Below are positions 43,906 through 52,803 of a stretch of 64,000 nucleotides of DNA, in pieces. This DNA is from JAOBAU01 sp034667465. GTDB taxonomy: Bacteria; Acidobacteriota; Thermoanaerobaculia; Gp7-AA8. Location of the stretch: positions 1-64,000 of the forward strand of contig JAXDJV010000024.1 of the NCBI GenBank assembly GCA_034667465.1. The letters are read 5' to 3'. Every line of letters starts with the position of its first letter. The stretch's first letter is position 1. The position numbers and the translations under genes are program-made. Under the pieces are notes generated by a model, which was not told where the DNA came from, did no database searches, and saw only the letters and a list, made by a program, of their open reading frames with translations.

Positions 43906-45104
43906 TCGCGCTCGATCACGACGTCGCCCGAATAGAAACTTCGTCCGCGCGCTTCGCGTCCCGACAGCAGCACAATCGCAAGCACGCCGATCGTCATGAT
44001 CTCGAAGCCGGCCAGCGCCCACGAGTAACCGACGCGATCGCGCAGCGCGTGCTGGATCGAGTTGACGGGCGACGCGATCAATATCCCGAGCTGATACGCG
44101 AGTCCGGGCATCAATCCGCGCACGTTGTCCGGCACCATTTCGTTCAGATGGACGGGGATGATTCCCCACGCTCCCTGCACGCCGACCTGCATCAGAAACG
44201 CGCCGGACGCGAGGATGCCGAGGGAACCGCCGAACGCCCACATCGGAATCACGATGAGCGAGATCGTCATCGCGCCGAGCATGCTGTAGCGGCGCCCGAT
44301 CTTCTGCGACAGATGTCCGAAGACGATCGCGCCGAGCACCGCGCCGACGTTGTAGAGAATCGCAACCAGCGGCACGGTCGTCGAGCTGATGCCGCGCGAC
44401 TTGAGAAAGTCGGGATAGAGATCCTGCGTCCCGTGCGAGAGGAACATCATGAACGTCATCAGCAGGACGAGATACGCGAAGCCTTTCGCGTGTCCGCCGA
44501 CGGAACGGAACATGTCGGCGACCGAGCCGGCGCGCTTCTCGCGCCACGCTTCCGACTCCGGAACCTTAGCGCGGATGTAAAGCGCCAGCAGCGCCGGCAG
44601 CGCGCCGAGCCAGAACATCGGACGCCAGCCCCAGTGCGGCTGCACGACGCGGAACGCGACGGCCGCGAGCAGGTAACCGATCGAGTAACCGCTTTGCAGA
44701 ATCCCCGACAAGACGCCGCGCCATTTCGCCGGCACGTTTTCCATCGCCAGCGATGCGCCGACGCCCCACTCGCCGCCCATCCCGATGCCGAAGAGCGCGC
44801 GCAGAATGAGGAACTGCGTGTAGGTCTGCGAGAAACCGGAGAGCAGTTCGATGATCGAGAAGTAGATGACGTTCGCCATCAGCGGACCGCGGCGGCCGAA
44901 GCGATCGGCAAGCGTTCCGAAGATCAGCGCGCCGATCGGACGGAAGGCCAGCGTCAGGCCGATCGTGGCGATGATCAACTTCTTGTCGACATGAAATGCG
45001 CGGGCGAGGTCGTCGTAAAGGAAGACCACGACGAAGAAATCGAACGCATCGAGAGTCCATCCCAGAAACCCGGCGGCGACGGCGTGGCGGGAAGTGCTTT
45101 TCAT
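43902..45104 (-). CDS. major facilitator superfamily transporter, sialate/carboxylate type
   Basis: The protein has 400 residues and 12 predicted membrane segments. LDAFDFFVVVFL in the first helix, GTLADRFGRRGPL (the MFS loop 2-3 motif) and GIGMGGEWGVGASLAMENVP are typical of the metabolite:H+ symporter branch that includes NanT and JEN-like lactate carriers. The likely substrate is a small organic acid or sugar acid, not assigned further. The ATG is 9 nt after TAGAAT with no Shine-Dalgarno site. It is convergent with the YeiH-family gene, sharing the bases TTAA. Confidence 0.88.
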   Translation of the reverse strand: MKSTSRHAVAAGFLGWTLDAFDFFVVVFLYDDLARAFHVDKKLIIATIGLTLAFRPIGALIFGTLADRFGRRGPLMANVIYFSIIELLSGFSQTYTQFLILRALFGIGMGGEWGVGASLAMENVPAKWRGVLSGILQSGYSIGYLLAAVAFRVVQPHWGWRPMFWLGALPALLALYIRAKVPESEAWREKRAGSVADMFRSVGGHAKGFAYLVLLMTFMMFLSHGTQDLYPDFLKSRGISSTTVPLVAILYNVGAVLGAIVFGHLSQKIGRRYSMLGAMTISLIVIPMWAFGGSLGILASGAFLMQVGVQGAWGIIPVHLNEMVPDNVRGLMPGLAYQLGILIASPVNSIQHALRDRVGYSWALAGFEIMTIGVLAIVLLSGREARGRSFYSGDVVIERD

Positions 45105-45119
45105 CGGTGCGCGATTCTA
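45105..45119 (-). promoter_or_regulatory. leaderless-type -10 box for the MFS gene
   Basis: On the minus strand TAGAAT (45119-45114) is followed by CGCGCACCG and ATG. It faces a mirrored copy 15 bp away. Confidence 0.5.
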
Positions 45120-45133
45120 ACGGCATGGCGCGT

Positions 45134-45154
45134 TAGAATTCGCCGCACATCCGC
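45134..45154 (+). promoter_or_regulatory. -10 box with very short leader for the DUF4388-FHA gene
   Basis: TAGAAT (45134-45139) lies 15 nt before ATG 45155. No Shine-Dalgarno site is visible in those 15 nt. Confidence 0.45.
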
Positions 45155-46402
45155 ATGACCGCCTCACTACAGGGAAGCCTGCACTCATTCAAGCTGCCCG
45201 ACGTTCTGTCGTTTCTGGCGACGACGCGGAAGAGCGGCACGCTCACACTCACCCGCGGCACGCACACGTCGTACGTTTTCTTCGATGCCGGCGCCGTCGT
45301 CTACGCCGGCTCGAATCAGGAAGACCTTCGACTCAGCGCGATTCTGCTTCGCAAGAAACGAATCAGCCGCTCGCAGTTCGAAGCGATCGATGCGCTGATG
45401 GAGAAGGAAGGCGGCCGCTTCGGACAGCTCGCCATCCAGCAGCGCATCCTCTCCGAAGATCAGCTGCGCGATTACCTCAAGGTCCAGGTCTCCGAGATCA
45501 TCTACGACTGCTTCGTCTGGCCGGACGGCGCGTTCACGTTCGTCGATGAGCTGACGCTGCCGCCGTACGCGGTGACGATCGCCGTCGATCTGTCGAACCT
45601 GATCATGGAAGGAGCGCGGCGCATCGAGGAGTGGGAACAGTGTCTTCAGCTGCTTCCCGACAGCAGCGTCGTCTATCGCGTGGTCAGCAATCCCGACAAG
45701 GACGAGAAGATCACGCTGTCGCGCGACGAGTGGAAGATCCTGTTCCTGATCAACGGGCAGCGAACGCTGGAAGAGCTTTGCCACACGGCCGAGGATGAAC
45801 CGTTCCAGGTTTATCGCGTCGTGTATGGACTGTTCGCGAACAAGCTGATCGAGGAGACGCCGCACGACATCTCGATCTCTTCCGACGACATCATGACGTC
45901 GATCGTCGAGCCGCCGCGTGCTGAAGCCGAGCCGGATGAATCGCCGTTCGAGAACACGCCGCCTCCGCCCGCCGACGAAACGATCCGCCAGGGGACGCCG
46001 ACGTTCGGCGCCGATTCGACGATGCGCGAGCAGGCCGACGACACGCAGCTGCTCGTGTCGAAGGAAGCGAAGCTCACCTATCGCGATCTCGTGAAGCCGA
46101 CGGTTGCGCAGCTGACGTTCTCAAACGGCGAGCTGCGCGGCACGGTCGTCCCGCTGATCGAATCCGAGTACCTCGTCGGCCGTCGTTCCGAGAACAACAT
46201 CGCCATCAACGACCTCGGCGTCTCCGGTTTCCACGCGCGCATCTTCCGCGGTCCGGACGGTTACGTGGTCGAGGATCTGAAGTCGCGCAACGGCACGTGG
46301 GTGAACGGCGGCGTCGTCTATCACGCGCTGCTGAAAGACGGCGACGCGCTCCGTTTCGGCGCGACCGAGTTCAAGTACGAATTGCTCGCAACCGGAACAT
46401 AG
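45155..46402 (+). CDS. DUF4388 and FHA domain signalling protein
   Basis: The protein has 415 residues. The N-terminal DUF4388 (PATAN-like) domain begins LQGSLHSFKLPDVLSFLATT and covers about 1-110. A winged-helix-like middle part follows, then a Pro/Glu/Asp/Thr-rich linker with TIRQGTPTF and DSTMREQ segments that could be phosphorylated. A C-terminal FHA domain (about 325-410) has VGRRSENNI, SGFHARI and SRNGTWVNG, the phosphothreonine-binding residues. It is likely a reader or substrate of Ser/Thr kinases such as the one at 13294. Its TAG stop touches the first base of repeat copy B. Confidence 0.88.
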   Translation: MTASLQGSLHSFKLPDVLSFLATTRKSGTLTLTRGTHTSYVFFDAGAVVYAGSNQEDLRLSAILLRKKRISRSQFEAIDALMEKEGGRFGQLAIQQRILSEDQLRDYLKVQVSEIIYDCFVWPDGAFTFVDELTLPPYAVTIAVDLSNLIMEGARRIEEWEQCLQLLPDSSVVYRVVSNPDKDEKITLSRDEWKILFLINGQRTLEELCHTAEDEPFQVYRVVYGLFANKLIEETPHDISISSDDIMTSIVEPPRAEAEPDESPFENTPPPPADETIRQGTPTFGADSTMREQADDTQLLVSKEAKLTYRDLVKPTVAQLTFSNGELRGTVVPLIESEYLVGRRSENNIAINDLGVSGFHARIFRGPDGYVVEDLKSRNGTWVNGGVVYHALLKDGDALRFGATEFKYELLATGT

Positions 46403-46490
46403 TCATCCCGAGCGTAGCGAGGGATCCGGGCGGTGGTGCGGCAGAGCGCCCCTCCCTCCCGGATTCCTCGCTACGCTCGGGATGACGTTA
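46402..46490. repeat. dispersed palindromic repeat, copy B
   Basis: Left arm GTCATCCCGAGCGTAGCG and right arm CGCTACGCTCGGGATGAC pair over about 30 bp. The last bases GTTA give the TAA stop of serS (46490-46488), and the first G is the last base of the TAG stop of the FHA gene. It fills the whole gap between two convergent genes. Confidence 0.9.
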
Positions 46491-47759
46491 CGCGGTGATC
46501 CGCTCGAGCCCGCGCATGTACGGCCGCAGCGCTTCCGGAATCACGACCGAGCCATCCGCCTGCTGGTAGTTCTCCAGAATCGCGACGAGCGTTCGCCCGA
46601 GCGGCAGTCCCGAACCGTTGAGCGTGTGCGCGTAGCCGCTCTTTTTCTCCGCGGTGCGATAGCGAATGTTCGCGCGGCGCGCCTGATAGTCGAGGAAGTT
46701 CGTGCATGACGAAATCTCGCGATACGTGTTCTGTCCAGGCAGCCACACTTCGATGTCGTACGTTTTCGCGGAAGCGGAGCCCATGTCGCCGGTCGACAAC
46801 GTCATGACGCGATACGGCAACTGCAGCGCCTGCAGAATCGCCTCGGCATCGTTCGTCAATCGATCGAGCTCTTCCCACGACCGATCGGGCATCGTGAACT
46901 TCACCAGCTCGACCTTCTCGAACTGATGCTGCCGAATCAGACCGCGCGTGTCCTTGCCGTACGAGCCCGCTTCGCTGCGAAAGCACGGCGTGTACGCGGT
47001 GTACGAGCGCGTCAGCGTCGCCGCATCGAGCGTCTCATCACGATGCAGGTTCGTCACCGGCACCTCGGCTGTCGGAACGAGATACAGCGGTTTGTCGGTC
47101 GTCAGCTTGAAGAGATCCTCTTCGAACTTCGGAAGCTGGCCGGTGCCGCGCAGCGACTCGGCGTTCACGATGAACGGCGGCAGCACTTCGACGTAACCCT
47201 GCGTCTCGTGCAGGTCGAGCATGAACGACATCAGCGCGCGATTGAGCTTCGCGCCGGCGCCGGAGAGCACGGCGAAACGCGCGCCGGCGATCTTCGTGCC
47301 GCGCTCGAAGTCGAGGATGCCGAGCGCTTCGCCGAGGTCGAAGTGCTGCTTCGGTTCGAAGTCGAAAACGCGTTTCTCGCCCCACGTCCGCTCGACGCGA
47401 TTCGCGGTTTCGTCTTTGCCGACGGGTACCGATTCGTGCGGCACGTTCGGGAAATAGAGCTCGAGGTTCTGCAACTCGCTCTCGACCTCGCCGAGACGCT
47501 CGTCGAGCGTTTTGATCTCGTCGCCGACGAGCTTCATGGCATCGATCTGCGCGGTCGCGTCCTGCTTCGACTTCTTCAGCGTCGCGATCTCCTGCGACGC
47601 CGTGTTGCGTTGCGCTTTGAGCGCTTCGACGGTGGCGATGATCTTCCGCCGCTCCGCTTCGAGCTCGAGGAAACGTTCGAGGTCGACGTTTGCGCCGCGG
47701 TTCTTCAGCGCGTTCCGATAGTCATCCGCGTGTTCGCGCAGGTATTCACGTGAAAGCAT
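46488..47759 (-). CDS. serS: seryl-tRNA synthetase
   Basis: The protein has 423 residues. A long N-terminal coiled-coil arm (about 30-100) binds the tRNA extra arm. The class II catalytic domain has motif 2 (FRSEAGSYGKDTRGLIRQHQ), SCTNFLDYQARR and motif 3 (GSGLPLGRTLVAILENYQ). It charges tRNA-Ser with serine. The C-terminus ends PYMRGLERITA, the normal end for the family, so the stop codon supplied by the repeat has not truncated it. The ATG follows TAGAAT by 9 nt without a Shine-Dalgarno site. Confidence 0.96.
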   Translation of the reverse strand: MLSREYLREHADDYRNALKNRGANVDLERFLELEAERRKIIATVEALKAQRNTASQEIATLKKSKQDATAQIDAMKLVGDEIKTLDERLGEVESELQNLELYFPNVPHESVPVGKDETANRVERTWGEKRVFDFEPKQHFDLGEALGILDFERGTKIAGARFAVLSGAGAKLNRALMSFMLDLHETQGYVEVLPPFIVNAESLRGTGQLPKFEEDLFKLTTDKPLYLVPTAEVPVTNLHRDETLDAATLTRSYTAYTPCFRSEAGSYGKDTRGLIRQHQFEKVELVKFTMPDRSWEELDRLTNDAEAILQALQLPYRVMTLSTGDMGSASAKTYDIEVWLPGQNTYREISSCTNFLDYQARRANIRYRTAEKKSGYAHTLNGSGLPLGRTLVAILENYQQADGSVVIPEALRPYMRGLERITA

Positions 47760-47774
47760 GGCCGGCGCATTCTA
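47760..47774 (-). promoter_or_regulatory. leaderless-type -10 box for serS
   Basis: On the minus strand TAGAAT (47774-47769) is followed by GCGCCGGCC and ATG. Confidence 0.5.
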
Positions 47775-47782
47775 AACGCGAT

Positions 47783-47881
47783 GTCACCCCGAGCGTAGCG
47801 AGGGATCCGGGCGGGAGGGGCGGGTAGGTGCAGCTCGAGCCCCGCCCACCCGGATCCCTCGCTACGCTCGGGATGACGTTA
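47783..47881. repeat. dispersed palindromic repeat, copy C
   Basis: It runs from GTCACCCCGAGCGTAGCG to CGCTACGCTCGGGATGACGT. The terminal GTTA supplies the TAA stop (47881-47879) of the subtilase gene. The left end is 9 bp beyond the serS -10 box. Confidence 0.9.
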
Positions 47882-49573
47882 GTGCCGCGCGACGCGTGCG
47901 CGCGTCAAAGCCGGCGTCACGTCGCCGGTGACGACGAGCGCGTAACCCTGTCGCGCGCCGAAGCCGAGCGTCGCAGCGGAAATCGTGATCGTGTACGTCC
48001 CTTCGACCGGCGTCGCGACCGCGACGACTTCCACGTTGTTCAACCGATCGGGCTGACCGGGATGCAGCACTTCGTTGCCGAATGAAACGCTGCCGTTCGG
48101 CGCGACGACGCGAAGATCGAGATCGTTGACGAGCTCCGGCGTCGAATCGGTTGCGGCGCGCGGCGTACCGGCGGGATCGGTCCAGACGAGCGTCACCTTC
48201 AGCGGCGCGCCGGCGTGGACGTTGAAGCGGAGCGTCGATGACGCCCCGGCCGCGAGTCCGTCATCGGTCGCGACGTCGACGACGTTCAGCTTCACGCGAT
48301 CGCCCGGAAAATAGAGCGCGTCGTCGAGCACCGGAAAACCGAAGCCCTGATCGTACGAAGGAACCGGCGCCGTATCGACGGAACCTGCTTCGGTCCAGCG
48401 ATACGGCACACGTCGCGCCGCGGCGATCATCGTCGCCTTCAACAGCGCCGCACTCGGTATGAAACGATCGGATGGCGTCGCGATGCCGCTCGGGTAGTAG
48501 CCGTCGACGTAGTACTGACGCGCGAGCGCCGCGGCTCCGGCGACAGACGGCGACGCCCACGACGTGCCGCCCTGAAAACTGAAGTTGCAGTTGTTCGTTT
48601 TGTTGTCGTTGTCGGTGTCGCCGGCCAGGACGAACGCCGGCGCGACGAGATCGGGCTTGATGCGGCCGTCGCGCGACGGACCGTTCAGCGAATAGTTCGT
48701 GATCGTGTTGTCGTCGAGCGTCGCGGTGCGCGTCCCGCCAACCTGCAGCGTGTTCTTCGCGCAGCCCGGCGCGGATAACGTGCTCGGCGGCGGCGTGGCG
48801 TTCGTGCCGAAGTTGCCAACGTTGAAGACGACGAGCATGTCGGGGTGCGAGTAGACGAACGCGTCGACGTCGCGCGCGGACGTCGAGTAGTTCGCGGTCG
48901 GCGGATTGAATTGCGGCGGCGTTCCCTGCCGATCGCCCCACGAGTTCGAATGAATGCGCGCGCCCTGTTTGTACGCCTGGTCGAGAATCGGCGTGAGGTT
49001 CGTCGGACAGCCCATGCCGGGACGCTGCGAGCAGTTGTCGCCACCCGAGTAACCGGCGTCCTGCACGATCAGCTTCGCGCCGAGCGCGATGGCGTCGCCG
49101 AAGTCGTGCGCGAGCGGCGTGCCCTTGTCGCCGAGGATCGTTGCGGCGGCGTGCGTGCCATGACCCTGATTGTCGTACGCGGCCGGCTTCGTCGGATCGT
49201 CGCAACCGGAAACGCCGGGGAACTGCGCGCACGAATAGAGGAAGTCGTACGCGATGACCTTGCGGCGACTCGGATCGATGTTCGTCCATCCGTAGCCGCC
49301 GTTCGGCGCCCCGGTGTTGATCGGCGGCGCGGAACGATCCGCTTCAGCGAAATAGCAGCTGTCATAATCGACGCCGGTATCGAGCACCGCGACGATCTGC
49401 CCTTCGCCGTGGATCCCGTGGTCGTAGATCGGCGTGCCGCCGTTCGACGAGCCCGACTGCAGCGAGCGATACGAGATTTCGTTCGCGGACGCAGTGGCCG
49501 CGATGAGGACGAGGACAAATAACTTGCGCACGGGCGAGAGAACGGAGAGGCGCTGAGGAACGATTCCCACCAT
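47879..49573 (-). CDS. subtilisin-like serine protease (S8), exported
   Basis: The protein has 564 residues from ATG 49573. A signal peptide (KLFVLVLIAATASANE) ends near residue 32. The catalytic triad is Asp in AVLDTGVDYD (about 65), His in GHGTHAAA (about 140) and Ser in GGTSWASPSVAG (about 336). A C-terminal beta domain of about 120 residues follows the protease. There is no obvious inhibitor propeptide. GTG 49531 is an alternative start giving a more usual signal peptide. At the ATG, the A and the AGGA 7 nt upstream belong to repeat copy D; the stop is from copy C. Secreted protein degradation is the likely role. Confidence 0.88.
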   Translation of the reverse strand: MVGIVPQRLSVLSPVRKLFVLVLIAATASANEISYRSLQSGSSNGGTPIYDHGIHGEGQIVAVLDTGVDYDSCYFAEADRSAPPINTGAPNGGYGWTNIDPSRRKVIAYDFLYSCAQFPGVSGCDDPTKPAAYDNQGHGTHAAATILGDKGTPLAHDFGDAIALGAKLIVQDAGYSGGDNCSQRPGMGCPTNLTPILDQAYKQGARIHSNSWGDRQGTPPQFNPPTANYSTSARDVDAFVYSHPDMLVVFNVGNFGTNATPPPSTLSAPGCAKNTLQVGGTRTATLDDNTITNYSLNGPSRDGRIKPDLVAPAFVLAGDTDNDNKTNNCNFSFQGGTSWASPSVAGAAALARQYYVDGYYPSGIATPSDRFIPSAALLKATMIAAARRVPYRWTEAGSVDTAPVPSYDQGFGFPVLDDALYFPGDRVKLNVVDVATDDGLAAGASSTLRFNVHAGAPLKVTLVWTDPAGTPRAATDSTPELVNDLDLRVVAPNGSVSFGNEVLHPGQPDRLNNVEVVAVATPVEGTYTITISAATLGFGARQGYALVVTGDVTPALTRARVARH

Positions 49574-49672
49574 AACGTCATCCTGAGCGTTCAGCGAAGG
49601 ATCCGGGCGGGTGGGGCGAAAGGCTGTAGCGCGCACCACCCGCCCGGATCCTTCGCTCACGCTCAGGATGAC
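49573..49672. repeat. dispersed palindromic repeat, copy D
   Basis: This is the longest copy and keeps TAACGTCATCCTGAGCG at its left end, the exact inverse of the GTTA end seen elsewhere. The right end is CGCTCAGGATGAC, 8 bp from the stop of the VWA gene. Its left edge forms part of the subtilase start codon. Confidence 0.9.
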
Positions 49673-49679
49673 TTGTACG

Positions 49680-50774
49680 TCAGTGTACGAATTTCCGCCG
49701 GTTGCGAATGTAGTCCGTGAGGATGTACTCGCCGAGGCGGTCGGGCGACGAGTAAAACGCCCGTCCGCGATTGATCTTCGACAGCTGCTCGACGAAGTTC
49801 ACGAGCATCGGATCGGTCGCCAGCATGAACGTCGTGATGGCGATGTTCGCGCGGCGGCAGCGATCGGCTTCTTCGAGCGTGCGATTGACGATGCGCATAT
49901 CGAGGCCGAACGAGTTCGTGTAGAGCCGGCCGTTCTCGGTCAGCGCGGACGGTTTCCCGTCCGTGATCATGAAGATCTGTTTGTTGTTGTGCTTGCGGCG
50001 GCGCAGGATCCGCTGCGCCAGCTCGAGTCCCGCTTTCGTGTTCGTGTGAAACGGGCCGACTTTCACATACGGGATTTCGGAGATCGGCACTTCAACCGCT
50101 TCGTCGCCGAAGAGCAGCACGTCGATCGAGTCTTTCGGATACTTCGTCAGGATCAGTTCCGTCAGCGCGAGTGCGACTTTCTTTGCCGGCGTGATGCGAT
50201 CTTCGCCGTAGAGGATCATGGAATGCGAGATGTCGATCATCACGACGGTCGCGCAGCTCGAGTTGTGCTCGGTCTCGAACACTTCGAGATCGTCCTCGGT
50301 GATCGCGATCTCGCCCGACGGATCGTTGTGCTTCATCGCGTTCTGCAATGAGCGAATGGAATCGATCGACATCGGATCGTCGCCGAAGCGGTACTGCCGC
50401 GTTTCGGTCAGCCGCTCGCTTCCCTGCCCCGCATTCGCGACCGAGTGATATCCGGCCGCCGATTTCTCGAGCCCGCCGAAGATCTCATCGAGCGCATCGC
50501 GACGAATCTGCCGTTCGCCGCCCGCGGCCAGCGCGAGATTGCCGTTCGCGTCCTGGCCGATGATGTTCTCTTCCGTCAGCCGCGCGAAGAACGCTTCAAG
50601 GTCGACGTTCGCGTCGATGTAGCCGCGTTCCTGCAGCGCGCGCATCCACTCCATCGCTTCTTCGACGTCGCCGCCGCTTTGCAGCAGCAGCTGATTGAAG
50701 AGCCTGCGAAGGCCCATCTCCGCGAGGAGTTTTCGGATCAGGTCGGGATCGAGATACGAGTATCGATGTCTCAC
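49680..50774 (-). CDS. VWA domain protein of a MoxR/Mg-chelatase-like pair
   Basis: The protein has 364 residues. The N-terminal half is helical and charged. The C-terminal half is a von Willebrand A domain with the MIDAS motif DISHSM followed by a conserved Thr/Asp region (FMITDGKPSAL). VWA proteins of this kind bind divalent metal and pair with AAA+ MoxR or chelatase ATPases, such as the one at 51211. It starts within the stop of the RHH/TPR gene (ATGA). There is no signal peptide. The likely role is chaperone-like remodelling or metal insertion into an unknown target. Confidence 0.85.
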   Translation of the reverse strand: MRHRYSYLDPDLIRKLLAEMGLRRLFNQLLLQSGGDVEEAMEWMRALQERGYIDANVDLEAFFARLTEENIIGQDANGNLALAAGGERQIRRDALDEIFGGLEKSAAGYHSVANAGQGSERLTETRQYRFGDDPMSIDSIRSLQNAMKHNDPSGEIAITEDDLEVFETEHNSSCATVVMIDISHSMILYGEDRITPAKKVALALTELILTKYPKDSIDVLLFGDEAVEVPISEIPYVKVGPFHTNTKAGLELAQRILRRRKHNNKQIFMITDGKPSALTENGRLYTNSFGLDMRIVNRTLEEADRCRRANIAITTFMLATDPMLVNFVEQLSKINRGRAFYSSPDRLGEYILTDYIRNRRKFVH

Positions 50775-51190
50775 CGGGGCTTGCTGAGTTTTTCGATCCA
50801 GCGGGCGATGGAGGGATTGTTGGGGAGATGCTCGCGCGCTTCTTCGAGCGATGCGAGCGCGTCGTCGCCGCGGCCGAGGACGAGCAGAACCTGTACGCGG
50901 AGCTCGACCAGCATCTGGTAGAGCGAAAAATCGGTCAGCTTCTGATTCGACATCAGCGACAGCGCGCGGTCGACGAACTTCAGCGCCGTCTCCGGCTTCG
51001 AATCGTTCAGTGCATCGGCGGCGAAACGGTGAAGCATGCGCGGCGAATCGCCGAGGAATGACTTGGCGTCGATGAACTGCGAGAGCGCTTCGCGGACGAC
51101 CGCTTCCTGATCGGGGAACCAGCCGTCCCGGATGATCCGGTCCATTTGCCGCTGGAGCTCGCCGGGAACCTCGGCTGTCACCTTCACCAT
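50771..51190 (-). CDS. ribbon-helix-helix and TPR-like small protein
   Basis: The protein has 139 residues. The N-terminal 45 (VKVTAEVPGELQRQMDRIIR...VVREALSQFI) read as a CopG/ParD-type ribbon-helix-helix domain. The rest (LVELRVQVLLVLGRGDDALASLEEAREHLP) is one to two TPR-like helix pairs. This fusion is uncommon. It lies between the AAA+ gene (20 bp upstream) and the VWA gene (4-bp overlap), suggesting an adaptor or autoregulator for the pair. It has its own leaderless-type -10 box. Confidence 0.72.
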   Translation of the reverse strand: MVKVTAEVPGELQRQMDRIIRDGWFPDQEAVVREALSQFIDAKSFLGDSPRMLHRFAADALNDSKPETALKFVDRALSLMSNQKLTDFSLYQMLVELRVQVLLVLGRGDDALASLEEAREHLPNNPSIARWIEKLSKPR

Positions 51191-51203
51191 GGCGCCGATT
51201 GTA
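51191..51203 (-). promoter_or_regulatory. leaderless-type -10 box for the RHH/TPR gene
   Basis: On the minus strand TACAAT (51203-51198) is followed by CGGCGCC and ATG. It lies in the 20 bp after the AAA+ gene and so would be an internal operon promoter. Confidence 0.45.
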
Positions 51204-51210
51204 TCCGTTC

Positions 51211-52803
51211 CTACCGCACCGTTCGGAGCACGTTGAACTTCATCAGTTCCTGGAACGTGATCGTCGAATCCAGGTCTTCGCGCGCCAGCCGCAGCGACTG
51301 ATGCAGACCTTCGAGGATCATCTCCATCCAGAACGCCAGCTCTTCATCGCGCGACGGCTGCACGTATTTCGACGCCGTCTCGGCGAGCTTCGGCACGCGG
51401 CTCAGCTCGCGCATGTATTCGCCGAACGGCTGCTCGTCGGACAGCGTGATCTTGTTGCCGTCGGTGAACCAGCCGAGGATTGCGTCGTACGCCGGCTCGG
51501 ACTTCGATGACGGCTTTGCTTCCTCGCGCTGCGGCTCTTTCTTGCGATTGCGTCCGCCGCGTCCCGCGAATGCATCGTCGAGATCGTCGGGATCGAGCTC
51601 GCCATAACCGCGGCTTCGTTCGCGCTCCATCCGTCCTGCGCCGCCTGCGCGCTCGACCGGCGGAAACTTCGATTCGAACAGCTTCGCGACCGCGAGTCCG
51701 ATCAGCTTGCGCGCGACGACTTCCGGTCCCTGCTGCTCCCCTTCGTAAACCATCTCGACTTTGCCGGTGATCGCCGGCAGCAGCATCGCCAGATCGGAGA
51801 GTCGCGGAAAGACAATGCGATCGCCGGTCAGCGCCGCGCGACGTTCGAGATTCGACTGCAGCAGTTCCATCGCCGCGATCGTCAGTCGCGCGGAGACGCC
51901 GGACGATTGATCGACGAGCTCCGATTCGCGCGCGACGAACGCGACGTTCTCGATGACGTCGCGCACATAGAGCGGAATCTCGATCGTCGTTTTCGCGCCG
52001 CGCTCCGTCCAGGCTTCCTGCTCTGTGATGTGGCGCGCGACGTCGATCGACTGCGGATAGTGCGTGAGGATCTGCGAGTCGATGCGGTCCTTGAGCGGCG
52101 TGATGATGTTGCCGCGGCTCGTGTAGTCCTCGGGGTTCGCGCTGAAGACCAGCACGACGTCCATCGGAATGCGGATCGGAAATCCGCGGATCTGCAGATC
52201 GCGCTCTTCGAGAATGTTGAGCAGCGCCACCTGAATGCGCGGCGCGAGATCGGGCAGCTCGTTGATGGCGAAGATGCCGCGATTCGTGCGCGGGATGATT
52301 CCGTAGTGGATGACCTCTTCGTCGGAGTACGTCAGTCGCTGGTTGGCGGCTTTGATCGGATCGATGTCGCCGATCAGATCGGCCACGGTGACGTCGGGCG
52401 TCGCCAGCTTTTCGCGATAACGCTCGTCGCGTCCGATCCAGTGAATCGGCAGCTCATCGCCGCGCTCGGCGGCGAGCCGGCGGCAGCGTTTGCACGACGG
52501 CGCGAACGGCGAGTCGTTGATCTCGCATCCTTCGATGACCGGAATCTGTTCGTCGAGGAGCTGCGTCAGCGAACGGAGGAGGCGCGTCTTCGCCTGGCCG
52601 CGCAGACCGAGGAGGATCACGTCGTGTTTCGAGAGAACGGCGTTGTGCAGCGCCGGGATGACGGTTCGTTCGTAGCCGTGAATGCCGGGAAAGGTCGGCT
52701 CCCGGCGCGCGATCTTCGCCAGCAGGTTCTCGCGCATTTCATCTTTGACGGAGCGGACTTTGTAGCCGGCGGCGCGAAGCTCGCCCAGGGTATGCAGGTT
52801 CAT
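51211..52803 (-). CDS. MoxR/Mg-chelatase-like AAA+ ATPase
   Basis: The protein has 530 residues. Walker A is GLRGQAKTR (about 86-94). The Walker B position reads FAINELPDL, with Asn where Asp is usual, followed by the chelatase-type IQVALLNILEERDLQIRGF and sensor region VLVFSANPEDY. Four cysteines, two as CKRC, lie between Walker A and B. A charged Arg/Gly/Glu insertion (about 395-430) precedes the C-terminal helices. AAA+ proteins of this class act with VWA partners. The gene overlaps pth by 4 bp. My recollection is that the FAINELPDL variant is common in this subfamily. Confidence 0.85.
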   Translation of the reverse strand: MNLHTLGELRAAGYKVRSVKDEMRENLLAKIARREPTFPGIHGYERTVIPALHNAVLSKHDVILLGLRGQAKTRLLRSLTQLLDEQIPVIEGCEINDSPFAPSCKRCRRLAAERGDELPIHWIGRDERYREKLATPDVTVADLIGDIDPIKAANQRLTYSDEEVIHYGIIPRTNRGIFAINELPDLAPRIQVALLNILEERDLQIRGFPIRIPMDVVLVFSANPEDYTSRGNIITPLKDRIDSQILTHYPQSIDVARHITEQEAWTERGAKTTIEIPLYVRDVIENVAFVARESELVDQSSGVSARLTIAAMELLQSNLERRAALTGDRIVFPRLSDLAMLLPAITGKVEMVYEGEQQGPEVVARKLIGLAVAKLFESKFPPVERAGGAGRMERERSRGYGELDPDDLDDAFAGRGGRNRKKEPQREEAKPSSKSEPAYDAILGWFTDGNKITLSDEQPFGEYMRELSRVPKLAETASKYVQPSRDEELAFWMEMILEGLHQSLRLAREDLDSTITFQELMKFNVLRTVR

